Assembly: GCA_029721515.1 (NCBI GenBank)
Contig: CM056565.1
Location: 3,388,242-3,452,241, forward strand
Source: Synanceia verrucosa
Taxonomy: Eukaryota > Chordata > Actinopteri > Perciformes > Synanceiidae
Length of the DNA: 64,000 bases
Reading direction: 5' to 3'
Positions 1 to 12,774 of this stretch are shown here, piece by piece. The stretch's first letter is position 1. Every line of letters begins with the position of its first letter. The translations under genes and the position numbers were made by a program. Under the pieces are notes generated by a model, which did not search any database, was not told the origin of the DNA, and saw only the letters and a list, made by a program, of their open reading frames with translations.

Positions 1-1027
1 GAAGAGAGTGAGGAGGAGGACTGAGGAGGCTCTAATGGGGAGCTAGGTGGCACAGGATGGGAGGAGAAGAGGTGAATATGCAGTATATTAACAGCATGCT
101 GTCATGCACAGCTGATAAATCAAAGAAAAAAATGGATTGGAACAAAATTGAAGTGAGAGCGATAAGAGGAAGTTGTTAGTATGGACAGAGATGGAAGGAA
201 GATAACAGATACAGAAAGAATGAAAACACTCACCCATCTCCTGTCTGTTTGATGATGATGAGGACCAAACCATCTTTATTCACCACTTCATCACTGAATT
301 TGTGCCTTCATTTAGCTCGGTATTATTGCCTCTGCTGTGAAGAGCAACAGGTCTGATTGCAGGAGAGCAAAGAGTGTCTGAATCTGAATATAATCTGAGC
401 CTCCAACAAAGCTGGATGGGGTGGATCATAACGAAAAAGCAGTATGAGAAAAAGCAACATAAGGAAGGAATTATTTTTCTTCAAAAAGGTTGTGTATATA
501 ATGAGAGCCACATACTATTGTAAAGTTGGTCAGAGGTGTTTATAGTTAAATACGGAGAAGCTACTGTCATTATATATATACTGTTATGGATGTAAAAAAA
601 ACAGAGAGTTTATGTATGCTGTGCAGTAAATTAGGTTGGATTTGCTAAAAAAACATTTCAGTGAACAAGGAAAAGTATAGAAAAACATGACCACAAATAA
701 AATCTCTCTTAAGGATTTACGTATAAGCTTTTCTTGAAAAGCTGAACTAAAATATGAGAGCAAAAATGTGCTCACAAGGAGGAAAAATCTCACAAATAAA
801 ACTCACTCACTACAAGGAAATATATTCAACACATATGAGCATGAGGAAGGGTCCTACAAACATTGTCCTTGAAGCCCAAACTGCTCCTGTGATGAAGTGC
901 TTTGAGTGGTCAGAAGACTTTAGAAAGTTATATAAATGCAGTCCATTTATTATATTGTCTCCAAGTAATCTACCATAAACTGTATATTTCTTCCTCTGAT
1001 CACCACTATTGAGTCCTACTGGGTCTA

Positions 1028-1530
1028 ATTATCTCTGCCAAGGACGTTATGTTTTCACCAAGGTTTGTGGCCTAACTTAAAACTGATTAATTTTTGGTGG
1101 TGATCGGACCCGATTCAAGGTCATCAAGGTCAAATGAAAGGTCACGCCATAGTATTGCATATTTCTGAACAAATTTCAGCCAAACGTCACCTAATTTGGT
1201 AAATAAACTAATATAGAAATCCAGAAGTCACAGATTCAATTTGGTCAAGATCAGTAAAAGGTCAAGGTCATCAAGGTCAAATATACATTTTTAACCATAA
1301 CTTCATGTAGGAAGGAGGTCGAGCAAAGCAACTGGTCTCAAAATATCTGGAATTCTTAAATTGTATTTGCAAAGTTTTACTGGTATTTTGGTCTTTTTTT
1401 TTAATTTAAATTCAAATGTGACAAAATGTGAAATAGAGAGAAAATAAATGAAAAGTACATGATATTAATGTGAATACAGTGTTAATGTGGATTCACTTTT
1501 AGTCTGCGCTCTCTAAGCGCTTTTCTAGTT
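1028..1530 (+). repeat. Dispersed fish repeat (CTGCCAAGG...TTTTCTAGTT type), possibly a non-autonomous DNA transposon
   Basis: It begins TTATCTCTGCCAAGGACGTT and ends near 1530 with a CGCTCTCTAAGCGC...TTTTCTAGTT terminus that I recognise from a common fish repeat. A second, partial copy lies in the opposite orientation at about 27030-27190. The body carries two clusters of AGGTCA half-sites (1114-1144 and 1259-1279). The superfamily is uncertain because the two ends are not an obvious inverted pair. Confidence 0.5.
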
Positions 1531-3942
1531 AAGAATGAGATGAGACATTTTCTTTCAAGCCAACTCCAAAGTCTCAGCTCTGGCGTCACCATCAGTAGGA
1601 GTAGAACGGTTACATGATGATATGTATGATCCAGACGTCAGGCTGCTCAGTGTTTGTGGCTTTGAATTAATGTGCACCCCAGTGCATTTGTGCATCCAAG
1701 CCTTATTTAAAAAACAGTACTGTCAACAGCTTTTCATAGTTTTCCATTGTGAGAATCAAAAAGACATATTTGACCTGAACTTTTTATTGATTACACAGCA
1801 GCTACTCTCATGAGTGATTTTACATTTTTACAGGAAGAAAGGTCCATGTTTTTCTTTTAATCCTGAGCTTCTAGTAAAATGTGCCAAGTGCAGCTGCTGC
1901 CTGAGGGGCATCTGTCATAACACAGTGGTTCCACATTTTATATGATTTTGTCCCCTAAATATGGAGGAAAAAGTCCAAAATAGTCATAAGAGAGAGAAGA
2001 TAGATAGATATTTTATTAATGCAAAGGGAAATTATTTTGTCAGAGATGGCTCAAAAAATAAAGTAACACAATAAAAACAGAACAGAGTATAAATATGTAT
2101 GTAAATATGTATGTAAGTGTATAATAATAATAATACATATGGAGTTTATAATAAGTAATATTAAATCCAGAGACTAATCTAATGTTGCATTAAATTATAT
2201 GTTTGGTAAAATGACCATAATAAAATAGAAAAATAGTATTGTAGGTGATATCAGGAGAGCAGGGCCCCTGGGTGTCTCCAGACTCCACTCTGAAAACCAC
2301 TGCATTGATTTTATCTTTTATGGATTATATATGTATGCATCCATAATACACATGTGAGAGAGAGGAGGAGCTGTCTACTGCTGCACCCAAAAAGGATTTA
2401 AGTCAAAAATAAAGATTTTTTAAAAAAAAAATACCGTCAGGAACATGAACGAGACAAGAGTGCTTATTTCTGTACAGATATTATTAATGCTTGAAATGAG
2501 ATGAAGCAATTTACAACATGCAAGTTCACCAGAGACTCCTGAGGGGGCTTCCTACCTGTCCAGGTAACTGTAATGAAGTGCAAAACCTTTTAAAATACTC
2601 CTTCTGTCCATTTTTGATTCATTTGAGGGAGGTAATGATGTCAATGAACCGACTCACACTCAGTGTAAAGAAATGGGAAAATAAAGAATTAAAAAATGAA
2701 CACAGACAAAAATGATGCAGCACAGTTACATTTATTTTCATTTGAAGCATTTAGAGTGAGTCAAGGACAGATGTGTGATCCAGCGCAGGAGTGATGTGGT
2801 CTGCACACCCACACTAAAACAAGACACAGCCGTCTTCAGACTCCAGTATAGTCGATCCAGTCCTGCTTTCAATAGTTGGTGAAGAGGTCTAGACTCACGA
2901 CTCATCATCTGGCCCTGAATGAAGCCTCTGACACCATTACTATATTATTTTGTAACTAATGTGTCTGTCTGTTGTGAAAAGATAACAGTCAGTCACTAAT
3001 CCCTAAAGAAATGGCCAACAGAGAAAACAGAGAGAGTGATAACGGAAGATAGGAGGTGTACAACTGAGCGAACTAATAGATACCACAGCCCAGCAGCCCA
3101 CTATAGTGTTCTGTATCACTGAGCTGGCCATTATTTCTCAAATTGGTTATCGGGTCACATTGATTATCTCACTGAGCCTCCCTCTGAGCTCTGTGTCGAC
3201 CCACACGAGCTGTCCACCCACTGAGCTTCTCGCCTGGATACCCACGGTTTGACCAGCAGCCCCAAGCAACCCCCCCACTGATGAATCAGCACATAATACA
3301 TCTCTATTAAGGCAAAAATAAAATGAGGAGTATCAATCCAAATCTGGGCGAACATGACAAAGAAGCTTTTGTTTGAGTAAAACAGCAGGATCTACTTTAA
3401 GCTATGATATTGATTTCTGGAGCAGATGGAAAGACAGATATCAGTGTTTGCATTCTCTATGTGGTCAATCCATTTCCTCCAGGTTTACAATGGACACTTG
3501 ATGTAATCGATCATTGATTGGTTGAACTGTTACATTCTATCACACTCCCTGAATACGTGGAAACGATTCAGTTTGTGGGAGATGTAGGGAAGCATCTCAT
3601 AGGACATGAAGCCAGATGCCTTCCAATAGATTCATTGTTTCTCCTCCTCTCATGCTTACTTTCTCATCAGGCTGCCATAGCTCTTCACAGTGAACTCCAC
3701 AATCAATCTGCACTCCATTAGAGCTCATGGATGAGAGGAGGGATGAGCAGAAAGAAATAGAGTGTGAGGGCGACAGAACAAGAGCTATCAAGTCAGCATT
3801 ATTGATACACACAACAATCAGTACAGGGAGGGAGGGACCCACACACACACACACAACCAGACATTTTAGAAACTATAGCCTGGAATTCAAATGGAGGAAA
3901 AAAATAGAAAAAAACATGCAAAAAATAAAAAGATAGATAGAG

Positions 3943-3973
<31 letters not shown>

Positions 3974-4107
3974 GGAGTGGTGTAAAATATAAAAGCATAC
4001 ATAGTGTTGTGCAAGTAGGCATAAAGAAAGAAAGAAAGAAAGAAAAGAATGAGAAAAGGAAGAATAAAAGATCTTAATTAGGTGTCATTATAAAACAAGT
4101 AACATAT

Positions 4108-4109
<2 letters not shown>

Positions 4110-4174
<65 letters not shown>
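4110..4174. repeat. (TG)n microsatellite, 65 bp
   Basis: An uninterrupted alternating TG run in robo3 intron 1. A shorter CA-rich stretch follows at about 4279-4316. Confidence 0.95.
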
Positions 4175-4175
<1 letters not shown>

Positions 4176-5094
4176 TTTTGAACGCATCTTTCATTGGTAT
4201 GCACTGACACAGAGACAAGGATTGGTGCTCATTTTATTAGACATCAAGGTGATCTGATGACTTGACTTTGCTCTGTGCAACACACACATACACACACATG
4301 CAAACACACACACACGCACATGCAGACAGCCCTACTTCATGTATACAGCCCTGCCTTCAGATACAGCTCATTACAGCATGCTAATAAGCCTGTAAAACAC
4401 AGTAAGAATCCACAAACAGCAAGGCTTTTCTGACTTCTCTCTGCAGTGAAGCACAGATAAGCTGTGTGTGACGGAGAGCCCAGTGGCTGAAAGATGGAGC
4501 TGCGATGCTCCGGTCTGTCATGTCTGATAGCAGACAGCTTCATTTAAGAGAGTGAACCCAGAGTGAGAGCCTGCCGCTCACTCTTTGTGCTGTCTCTGTC
4601 ACATTTCACTCACAGCCCACAAAACACCCTGAGAGGCCAGTGATCCCAGTGCTGCTGTCACAGACAAGGCAAGCACTGACACAGTATTGAGACATTTATC
4701 CTGCTGCTAAAAGTGTTTAGCTCATCCTCAGACTCATTTATCTTTCTTCTTCTTCTTACTTGTGAAACCAGGATGCACCTGTTTTCCCTTAAAGCCTGAA
4801 GCTTTACCCCATAAAAATCTTTTTATGAAACTATACAAACTAAGCATGACATATCTGGTCTCAGAGCAGCAGCTCTATGATCGTAATAATAATTTTAAAC
4901 AATTCTTCATCTCCTCACATGAGATTGACTCTCATGACAACTCCTTCCACTTTTCCTTTTCTGCTCAATGCCACATTACCATCACAAAAGACACCCCCTT
5001 GTAAGTGTTTTCAGCCTTTTTCATGTGTCCTCTTGCACCAGCAGAGAGGGTGAAGACGAACCAAAGGGAGGTTAAACAGGAGGAGGGCGCTTAC

Positions 5095-5248
5095 CGTTGA
5101 AGTCCGTGAAGTTTCCCCAGTCGAGCAGAGAGCCGTTGAAGGATGGCAGGGAGCTGTTGAAGAAGGGATCGGTGCCGTTGGGCGGGTTTCGGATGGTGTC
5201 GGTGAACAGGTTCATCTGCAGCAGGGTCTTGATCAGGTAGCGCAGCAT
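5095..5248 (-). CDS. robo3: robo3 first coding exon (partial gene, continues off the left edge)
   Basis: ROBO3 is a Roundabout-family axon-guidance receptor at the neuronal surface that controls commissural axon crossing. Read on the minus strand, this exon encodes 51 residues beginning MLRYLIKTLLQMNLF, which closely matches the remembered N-terminus of mammalian ROBO3 (MLRYLLKTLLQMNLF). The rest is rich in N-glycosylation sequons (N24, N31, N38, N46), as expected of the extracellular leader before the first Ig domain. The exon ends in phase 1 at a consensus donor (G|GTAAGC, intron starting at 5094). I chose the ATG at 5248 because it has a good context (GCCAACATG) and matches the family; an in-frame ATG lies eight codons upstream. 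Ig, FN3 and transmembrane exons are not in the window. The divergent neighbour msantd2 supports the call. Confidence 0.82.
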
Positions 5249-5800
5249 GTTGGCGCACAGAGGGACCCCCACTCCTCACTCTGTCCTTCTAAAGGTGGGA
5301 GGCTGTCCACTGCTTAATCTCTTTACTTGAAGTTCAAAAGATTTAAAGACACCCTCTTTTGAGCCCAAGTTGATTGAAATGTTTCAAAACATTCAAAACA
5401 TTTTAAAAAGACAAAAAAAGGAAAAGGTGAATCTTTTGAAGAAATTTCGCTGATCAGTTGGCTGTAGAGCAGTGGGCTCTGGGACCCCTTGCTGTGATTC
5501 CTTCCAGGTCCTTCCAGCATCGGATTGTTCCTTCCTCCTTGTTTCTTTTGTTCTTTTGTTCTGGGATCACATAACTTCACACGCTGCCCTGTCACCACAC
5601 AGAATACAGCTTCTCACCAGTGTAAAAGAATCCAGCAATGTGATGATGACCCCTTCGGATTTGCTTCTCTCCGCTCTCCAACCCCTCCTTCTGGCTCCTC
5701 CTGCGTCCCTCCCTCCCTCTCTGTGATCGGGTCCCTGGGGTCCAGAAGAGAGAGAGAGAGAGACAGAGAGAGAGCAGGTGCTGTTGGCAATAAATGTTTA
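5249..5800 (-). promoter_or_regulatory. robo3: Presumed robo3 5' leader and promoter region
   Basis: This segment lies immediately upstream of the robo3 start codon on the minus strand. A possible leader splice acceptor (CTTTAG) lies about 45 bases upstream of the ATG. Further up are purine-rich leader-like sequence and a GA/CT microsatellite at about 5745-5775. No TATA box is evident. The transcription start cannot be fixed from sequence alone, so the promoter role is inferred from position. Confidence 0.35.
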
Positions 5801-8800
5801 ATTATTACATTAATAATCATCCCAAGAGGCTCTGAAGAATAGACATACTGTCTTATACTGTCTTACCCATAAACACACAGTCTCATAAATGCAGACATAC
5901 AGTGTGTGTCAGAAAAACAAACCAAACTGGTTTGTCACACTCTCTGGAAACACATTTCATGTCTATACCTTCCAAATCATCCTTTGTCAGCCTCAAAGCC
6001 CCAGGACTTCACATTCAAATAAACTAAGCACAATGTAAAAAAAAATCACATTTTCAATTAATTCTGTCCTCCATGAAATGGTCCAAAACATTTTGGAATA
6101 GATTTTAAAAATGTCAAGAAGCGCTGCTTTTTGAAGCTCCTGTATTCATTTGTCATATGTAAAATAGTGTATAACTTTGCTGAAACTCACCATTATGATT
6201 ACCTATTACCTAACCTGCCATGACTGTCCATGAATGTCTGACATCTCTGCGCCTGCGCATGCATGTGTGTGCATATGGATGAAACAAATTTCCCACATAC
6301 CTCCAATCATGCTCAAGCATGCTATAGCCCTAATGCATGTCTACATATCATCATTGACGTGCACGTGCAATGAGCAGGATGGTCGCATGTGGCGCCGGAC
6401 ACCCCGCTGACAGCCTCAGTGTGACTCCTATTAACAATGCCCGTCCCCCATGCCCCGCTTCATCACTGTGACAATAGGAGCCAGTCCGTCGACAAAGTTG
6501 CCGTGACGACCCCCGTTTCTGCAGTAGGTCCCCCACCACCCTCCAGTCTCCTCATTCCAGAGGGTCTTCCATTCATGGTGCATCTGTGCCAGCTAGATAC
6601 ACACATACGCCGCTAATGTGTGTACAATATGGACCTGGTATCTAAAGAGGGCAAGTTGAGAAGATCAATAACTGTGTGGCAGTCATGTTATGTGTTGTTG
6701 TGGTATGGATGTGCTTTCAGTGTTTCAGTAATGCCAGAACATATCAGATGGGCAGATGCTCTTCTTTAGTACTTCTTCAGGAACTCAAAAACTGGTATGT
6801 ACCCTCACACTCACGGTAATTCCTCAATCCATCTCCTCAGGAGCAGACTCTCCACCTCCAGGCCACGTCTACAGAAGGCTGATTAGCAGTCTGATAGAGG
6901 AACGCCTTGCTCCATGTTTCCTCATTTAAGTCCAGCTTACTTAGTGTGGAAAGAGTTTATATGTTTTACAGATCAGACACAAGTAAGTAGAGAAAGAAAA
7001 CCTTTGTTTGCCAGCACAGACCTGACCAACATAGACCTGAAACAGGAAGCTACTACTCCAACAGTACATTGAAACAACTCACAGAAGACAGCATGTGATG
7101 ATAATAGTAGTGTAGCATTTACGCCTTTTCTTTTTGTCAGTCATATCCATAAAGAGGCATATCTGTGTGTATGTCTGCAGGACTTCTGGTGCCTGTCCTC
7201 AGCTGCTCATACTTCTCAGGGGAGACTCTCCTTCATGTGGATCATGACTGGAGTTACAGTAGATGAAGACGTTTAAGTCACTATACATACACCAATGCAC
7301 CTGTTTGCCAAAATCATTTTAATAACTCGTTAGTATGTTGCAGCATAATACTGAGAGCGACGATATTAAAGGACACTTGTTGAATATTATTTCATTTAAT
7401 AAGTTGTGATTTGCTAATAAAGTGTGACCACAGATTAGACTGTCAACAGATTGACCTTTTTGTTTGCTGAGAGGAGCTTTTGTCAGAGATATGAGGACCT
7501 TTTCTTTGAAGCATGAAGCTAAATTTCATGCAAATCCATCAAACAGAGAACTGAATGGTGCCCTTTCATATAAATGATAATACAGAGATGATACAGATGG
7601 GTCATTATGGCAACATCCTGTTGGATGGATGTCTTTGTCTCGCTTTGACAAACATAATGATTTAAAATCCTTTAAGATCCCCACATGTCTGCAATAAATT
7701 AAAAAATATAATGAAATTCTTCCATATCAGTGGGATTCCTTGTTTGGCTCACATTTACACCTCAATGGATAAAGAATGAGACCAACTGCTGCTTTCAAAT
7801 AAAGCAAGAATAAGGAGTAATAATGTCCCCTCTAGTTTATACTTAAACACATTATATTATATTATATATGTATGTGTATGTATATTATATATGTATTATA
7901 TATGCATTTCACCCTCCATATCAATTTCTGAGCCCGGACATGTGACATAGTATAAAGAGTGCCAAAGTTAGCATTGACCTACTTGTCACATAACTCCCAT
8001 AATAATGATACCACAAACCACAACCTCTTCGTAAAGTTAACCAAGCAGCTTTGTTACTTAAACACCTACTTGTATTGCTTGACATTCATAAGAAAATCCA
8101 TCAACAATGACAAAATATTTTTTCATAACTGTACTTGGATACATTGACCAGTTGGACCCTTTGAGGACTGACTAACTTACTAGAACTTTACCTTATGAGC
8201 AAAAACATCATCAGTGAGATCTGAACATCCATTCAAACAGTACACACCTCGATACATGCATCTCAGAATAAAACCAATCCAGATACCACAGAAAGGCACT
8301 GACCCACCTTTGGGTGAATCCAATACAGCATCCTGAGCTGGGAATCAGAACACACCATACGAGGTGGATAGGAGGTCAAATCATTCTCATAAAAGAGAAA
8401 CTGACTGAGAACATCATCACTATTGAGCTCTCTTTATCCACTTTCCTTTCCCATAGCCCAAATCAATGGACAGAACCTTGCATGTCTACAACAACTAAAG
8501 AGTTGAAAACTCCCATGTGTCTTCTAGACGTCTTGAAGTTCTTTCTAGAGCTCTTTCATGGCACACATTCATACATATAAATACTCTGATTCTGTGCAGT
8601 TTCAATGTGTGCTTCTATACTCAGAGACACCCCTCGAATAACTGGGAAAATGAATTTCATTTACTCATCAAAGCAGGAACATTAATATTTCAGGGATTAA
8701 ACTGTTGAGTAAAATGTTTGAAACTTAAATGAAAGAGCTGTACTATATCATATTGTACGGAAATGCTATGATCATTTTGATTCATTAAAATTGAATAACA

Positions 8801-9059
8801 CCAACTCTTTGGCCGATGCATGTTTCATGAATCAAGCTGTGCTATTTGCACATTTCATCAAGAATATTTTTAGGTTTTTCCTCTCGTAGGTTTTAGTGCC
8901 AGCATTACAAGGTGATGATAATGATGCTGATTCTGAATGTAATGTCCGTTGCAGCAGCCCAGTCAGCTGCTTTGTCTGTCAGAGTAATGAGTGCTATTCC
9001 CCTGGATGAGTGTCAGCTGTGATGAAGCGTGGTTCATGCTGGACTTGTCCTGAGCAGCG

Positions 9060-10080
9060 AGACATGATGGCTGCCAGCACCTGCAGTCGGACAGGCATCA
9101 GAGAGGTTGTGATGTGCCACTAGACGCCACACGGCACCAGGGTGGAACATCTGTGCCATGGGTCTGGTCGTCTGCTGCTGCAGTTTGCTCCCCTGGGTCA
9201 GAGACAGCCGGATGCTTCCCCCACCCCTCTCTCCCAGCTGGATCGAGGAGTGCTAAAAGAAGGCAAGCAGCCAGATCCAGCATCCAGCCAGGCTGCAGGC
9301 TGCTGGCCTTTACCTCCTGCACTGATACATCTGATGCACAACTGCCATCATGAAACGAGGTGGCATTAATTGGAAGTTTTTTTTTGCAATAACCATCGTG
9401 TGTCACTAATCTGGAGCAGTTGGCAGTCCATCAACAGAGCTGGCTGTTCGCCACTGCCCATATGCCAAAGTGCCATGATCGGTACCTCGATCCTATACAT
9501 TTAGCGTGCAGGCCAGAAGGACAGGCCCCCTCAGCAAAATGGCCCCTGTCTCCCTCTGGGGCAATGTGTCCAGTTATGCGTCTCACAAACTGGCTCTCCA
9601 GGAAACCCTGCGGCATTTCCTCATGTCCTCCAATTGCCTCATAACTTCAAAGGCAACTTCAAAGTGCTTGGACTGCTTGCCGTCATGGCTGAAACCTAGA
9701 CAACCGTGCCTCTTTAAAAGCAACAGGAATCTTTCTGTCATCTATATCTATTTCTTCTCATAAGCAGTCACATTGCAGGCAGCGTAACTGGGAGTGACAA
9801 AGCCAATATGCTTTAGTGACGGGATTACCCGATCTCCAGAGGCCTAAGTTACACGCCGGGCCACGAGGGGAGGAAGTCAAACAAAGCACGAGCCGCACCC
9901 CTCAGCCCGACTATCTAAACCCTGAGCAAACTCTGGGTAATTGCCCAACAAAAGTACAATTAGCCGTGTCTCCATGGATATTACACAGGAAAAGATGGAC
10001 CTGTCATTTATCCCATCAGCCATGCATCAGATTTGCATTTCATGAATTCCCCTCCATACATATCAATTTTATTCTATTCT
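9060..10080. promoter_or_regulatory. Candidate cis-regulatory block (GC-richer, low repeat, octamer motif)
   Basis: This block is richer in G+C than its surroundings and contains no recognised repeat. It holds a perfect POU octamer, ATTTGCAT, at 10031-10038, next to TTTCATGAATT-type AT-rich sites. Frames are open on both strands at 9098-9406, a composition effect rather than a gene. It lies between two divergently transcribed developmental genes, where enhancers are common, but conservation cannot be tested from one sequence. Confidence 0.28.
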
Positions 10081-10849
10081 TATTTTCATACTATTTTATT
10101 TTAAGATGAATGCAGATAAATGTAAAACAGTCATTTAAATATGTATTAGTTTTTCTGCAGGCCCCACCTCCCCAAATCCAGGGTGGCCATTTTTTTGTGG
10201 GTTTGACCATTTCTGCTCCCTTGGGTTGGACTCCTCCAGTCCTTCAGCAGAGAGCTACCATTTTCAAGTGCTTCTTGGAGACTAATCCTGGGTACCGGCA
10301 AACTCTGATGTGCCTTGCCTGGTAAAAGACCTTGTGATTGACCCAGTCAGAGCTGGATGGAGAAATTATTGCTGTGCAAGAGTAAAGAGGCCTCCTCCAT
10401 ATTGATTGGAGTTAAAAAAGATGAGTTATTTGTCAGACTTTGAAGGAGGAGAAAACTTGAGCTTGATTGCTTTCCCACAGTGCCATGCACTGCGAATAGC
10501 ATGCTTCAGATAGACCAAACAATCCAGGGGAAAATCAATGGCAAGTGTCAGTCACAGCTTTAACCAGGAATCAGCTGGAAAGATTTAGCCCTCTTTGTTG
10601 TCATTTTGCACAGCAACCCATGACTCTGAAATGTTTCTCAATTTCATTTCATTCATAAAAAGCCATAAATAAATGTACAATACAATAAACCATCTAGCTA
10701 AACTAGATTTGACAGTGCAGTGTTGGTAAAATTAAATGCATAATGATATCAGCCTTCCAAGAGAAGTGCATTCGAGAAAGTTGTAACAAACATGTAGGCA
10801 CTGTCCAGACTGAAAATTTACATGCATATTGAGCTGCATCTTGCTTAAA

Positions 10850-11260
10850 ATGCCCTAAAGATAGCTAAAACAACTGTGTTATGCTCCAGTAGCTCCCTCT
10901 CTGAGAGGCTGATGAGCCAGGCAGTGTAACAGGTAGACTCCCCAGGTGCTGGGATGTCCTCCCAGCTCGCTGAGCTATTGCACCCCAGCTCAACAAAGCT
11001 GAGCTTAATTAACCGGGAGGTGACTACTACTGGCCAATAATGATCCATGGTGAGTCATACCATGAAAGGATGTGGAAGTGGGGGTCCAATCGCCTTTTTT
11101 TGGAGGTGAATTATGGATTTTAACCATCTGGCCATGCGGGAGGGGTGGGAGAGAAAAACGATATGCCTGACAGATGACTTTAACAAAGATGTGACACGAG
11201 AGAGGGCGTGTCTGAGACCACAAGCTGAGTTACAGCAAGCGTGACTGGCCTATTGTTTGG
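10850..11260. promoter_or_regulatory. Candidate cis-regulatory block with TTAATTAA homeodomain-type site
   Basis: A non-repetitive, moderately GC-rich block with a palindromic TTAATTAA at 11006-11013 flanked by an AGCT-rich stretch, and a CCAATAATGATCCATGG stretch near 11035. It encodes nothing recognisable. The enhancer role is inferred only from location and composition. Confidence 0.25.
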
Positions 11261-12448
11261 TGTGATGGGTTGGTTATTCACAGCTGGGGCAGCCCAAATT
11301 GTTCTTTTATATTCTTTTATTCTCCTTTATTGAAGCCAGAGGGGTTTGGGAAATGATTAACAGACAGCATATCAAGATAGACCCACTGTCAGCCTTTCCC
11401 TCTCAATTTAGTCCCCAGTCATTTATTTTCACCGCTGTCTCTGTGATGCAAATGCACAGGTCTGCTTGGTTAACAGTGGCATCACTGGTCATGCCCCAGA
11501 AAATTGGTTGGAATAACACAGTGGGTGCAGCATGTGTGCCAAAACCAAGGTTTATTTTCAAGAAAAAATGTCAGAGTGGGATGTCTCTACCTGAGATATT
11601 TTGGGGAAGAAAAAATAACTTTACAAAATTCTCTCAGCAGAGATTTTATAACACAACCACAGTCATTTCAGGTAATATTTTTTCCATATGTCCATACAAC
11701 ACTGAACTCATGCAGCCAGCCAAGTCACCCACCATGCTCCATGCTCAACACCATCCTCCTCATGCTCTGCTTTTCTGTTATGCTTCTTCCATCTGGTGCC
11801 CATTTTGCACCTCTTCTGGCCCTGTGGGGTCAGGTGCAAGATAAACAGGACCAGCTTTGTGAAACCTCTCAAAGTTCACCAGTCCATAAACCCAAGTAGA
11901 TGGAGATTTCCTGGCAATTAGGGTGTAGGGACGAATGGCTTTTCCAGCCCCACACTGATCTTCCTCTGCTGCTGGTGCCAGCGTTCTCAAATCTTTCACA
12001 CTGAAGCCATTAGCGTAGCTGGCCTGCTGGCAAGGACTAATAGTTGCCTCTCAGGAAAGGACAGTGGCTCTAATGACCATGCTGTCATTTAAAGGCTCCT
12101 GAGATCACAGACTGTTGGTTTACAATCACTAGTAGGTGTTGACAAGTTTTAGATGCTGTCATTGGATATTTGTGCCACTCAACTTTCACTTTGATCTTGT
12201 CTTAACCCGTATAAATGACCCAGTTCTGAACAATCATTGCACAATCTCACTTACAGGTCGGTTTCAACCGTTGGGGAAATATTTTATTTATAGTTTTACA
12301 GTTTCTGTCATTCTGCATTCTGTATGTGACTGTAATTGACAACCATGCAGGGAGAAGAAAGAAGCAGAAAGCAAAAAAAGAAATAGATTACACTAGTTAC
12401 TTCTAAAAAAAATGAATGCCTTATTTTACTGAATGACTCATTGCTGAG

Positions 12449-12774
12449 GGTGGCACGGTGGTGCAGTGTTTAGCACTGTCGCCTCACAGCAAGAAGGTAC
12501 CGGGTTCGAATCCCTTCGAATCTGTATAGAGTTTGCATGTTCTCCCCGTGTCTGTGTGGGTTCTCTCCGGGTACTCCGGCTTCCTCCCACCATCCAAAAA
12601 CATGCATGGGGATTAGGTTAATTGGCTAATTTAAATTGACCGTAGGTGTGAATGTGAGTGTGAGTGGTTGTCTGTCTCTATGTGTCCTGTGATGAACTGG
12701 AGACTTGTCCAGGGTGTACCCTGCCTTTCACCCTAAGACAGCTGGGATAAGCAGTAGATAATGGATGGATGGAT
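12449..12774 (+). repeat. tRNA-like-headed SINE-type repeat with (ATGG)n tail, copy 1
   Basis: The head resembles a tRNA promoter, with an A-box-like GTGGTGCAGTG.TTAGCA and a B-box GGTTCGAATCC. It is followed by a conserved body (TTTGCATGTTCTCCCCGTG, TCCGGCTTCCTCCCACCATC, AAAACATGCATGGGGATTAG) and a GATAATGGATGGATGGAT tail. A fuller copy lies at 45317-45677 and a truncated minus-strand copy at about 53965-54100. This is a very common fish repeat; I do not assign a Repbase name. Confidence 0.8.

Larger units (their letters stand above)
1..5094 (-). other. robo3: robo3 intron 1 (partial)
   Basis: This stretch lies downstream of the robo3 exon-1 donor on the minus strand, so it should be intronic. 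I found no second robo3 exon (no Ig-domain frame with splice sites). It contains one dispersed repeat with AGGTCA motifs (1028-1530), a reversed retroposon tail at about 1998-2035, GATA and GAAA short repeats at 3937-3972 and 4023-4046, and a long TG run at 4110-4174. The many 60-85 residue open frames here have no splice context or recognisable domain. Confidence 0.6.
5801..12448. other. Intergenic region between robo3 and msantd2, proximal part
   Basis: No exon is recognisable on either strand. The DNA is mostly unique, with AT-rich stretches (7850-7910). GC-richer, low-repeat blocks at about 9060-10080 and 10850-11260 stand out and are listed as possible regulatory sequence. The longest open frame (11299-11844, plus) has no recognisable domain and starts in AT-rich noncoding-like sequence. 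Confidence 0.5.

Noticed and set aside
5323..5598. 91-residue minus-strand frame upstream of robo3
   Set aside because: Lies in the presumed robo3 leader, has no family resemblance and ends before the robo3 start; not supported as an exon.
9098..9406. Overlapping open frames on both strands (102, 79 and 75 residues)
   Set aside because: Explained by GC-richer, stop-poor DNA. None has a family resemblance or splice sites.
11299..11844. 181-residue open frame, the longest outside msantd2 exon 4
   Set aside because: No recognisable domain, low-complexity start (FFYILLFSF), no splice context and an overlapping second frame of 131 residues. Most likely a chance frame.
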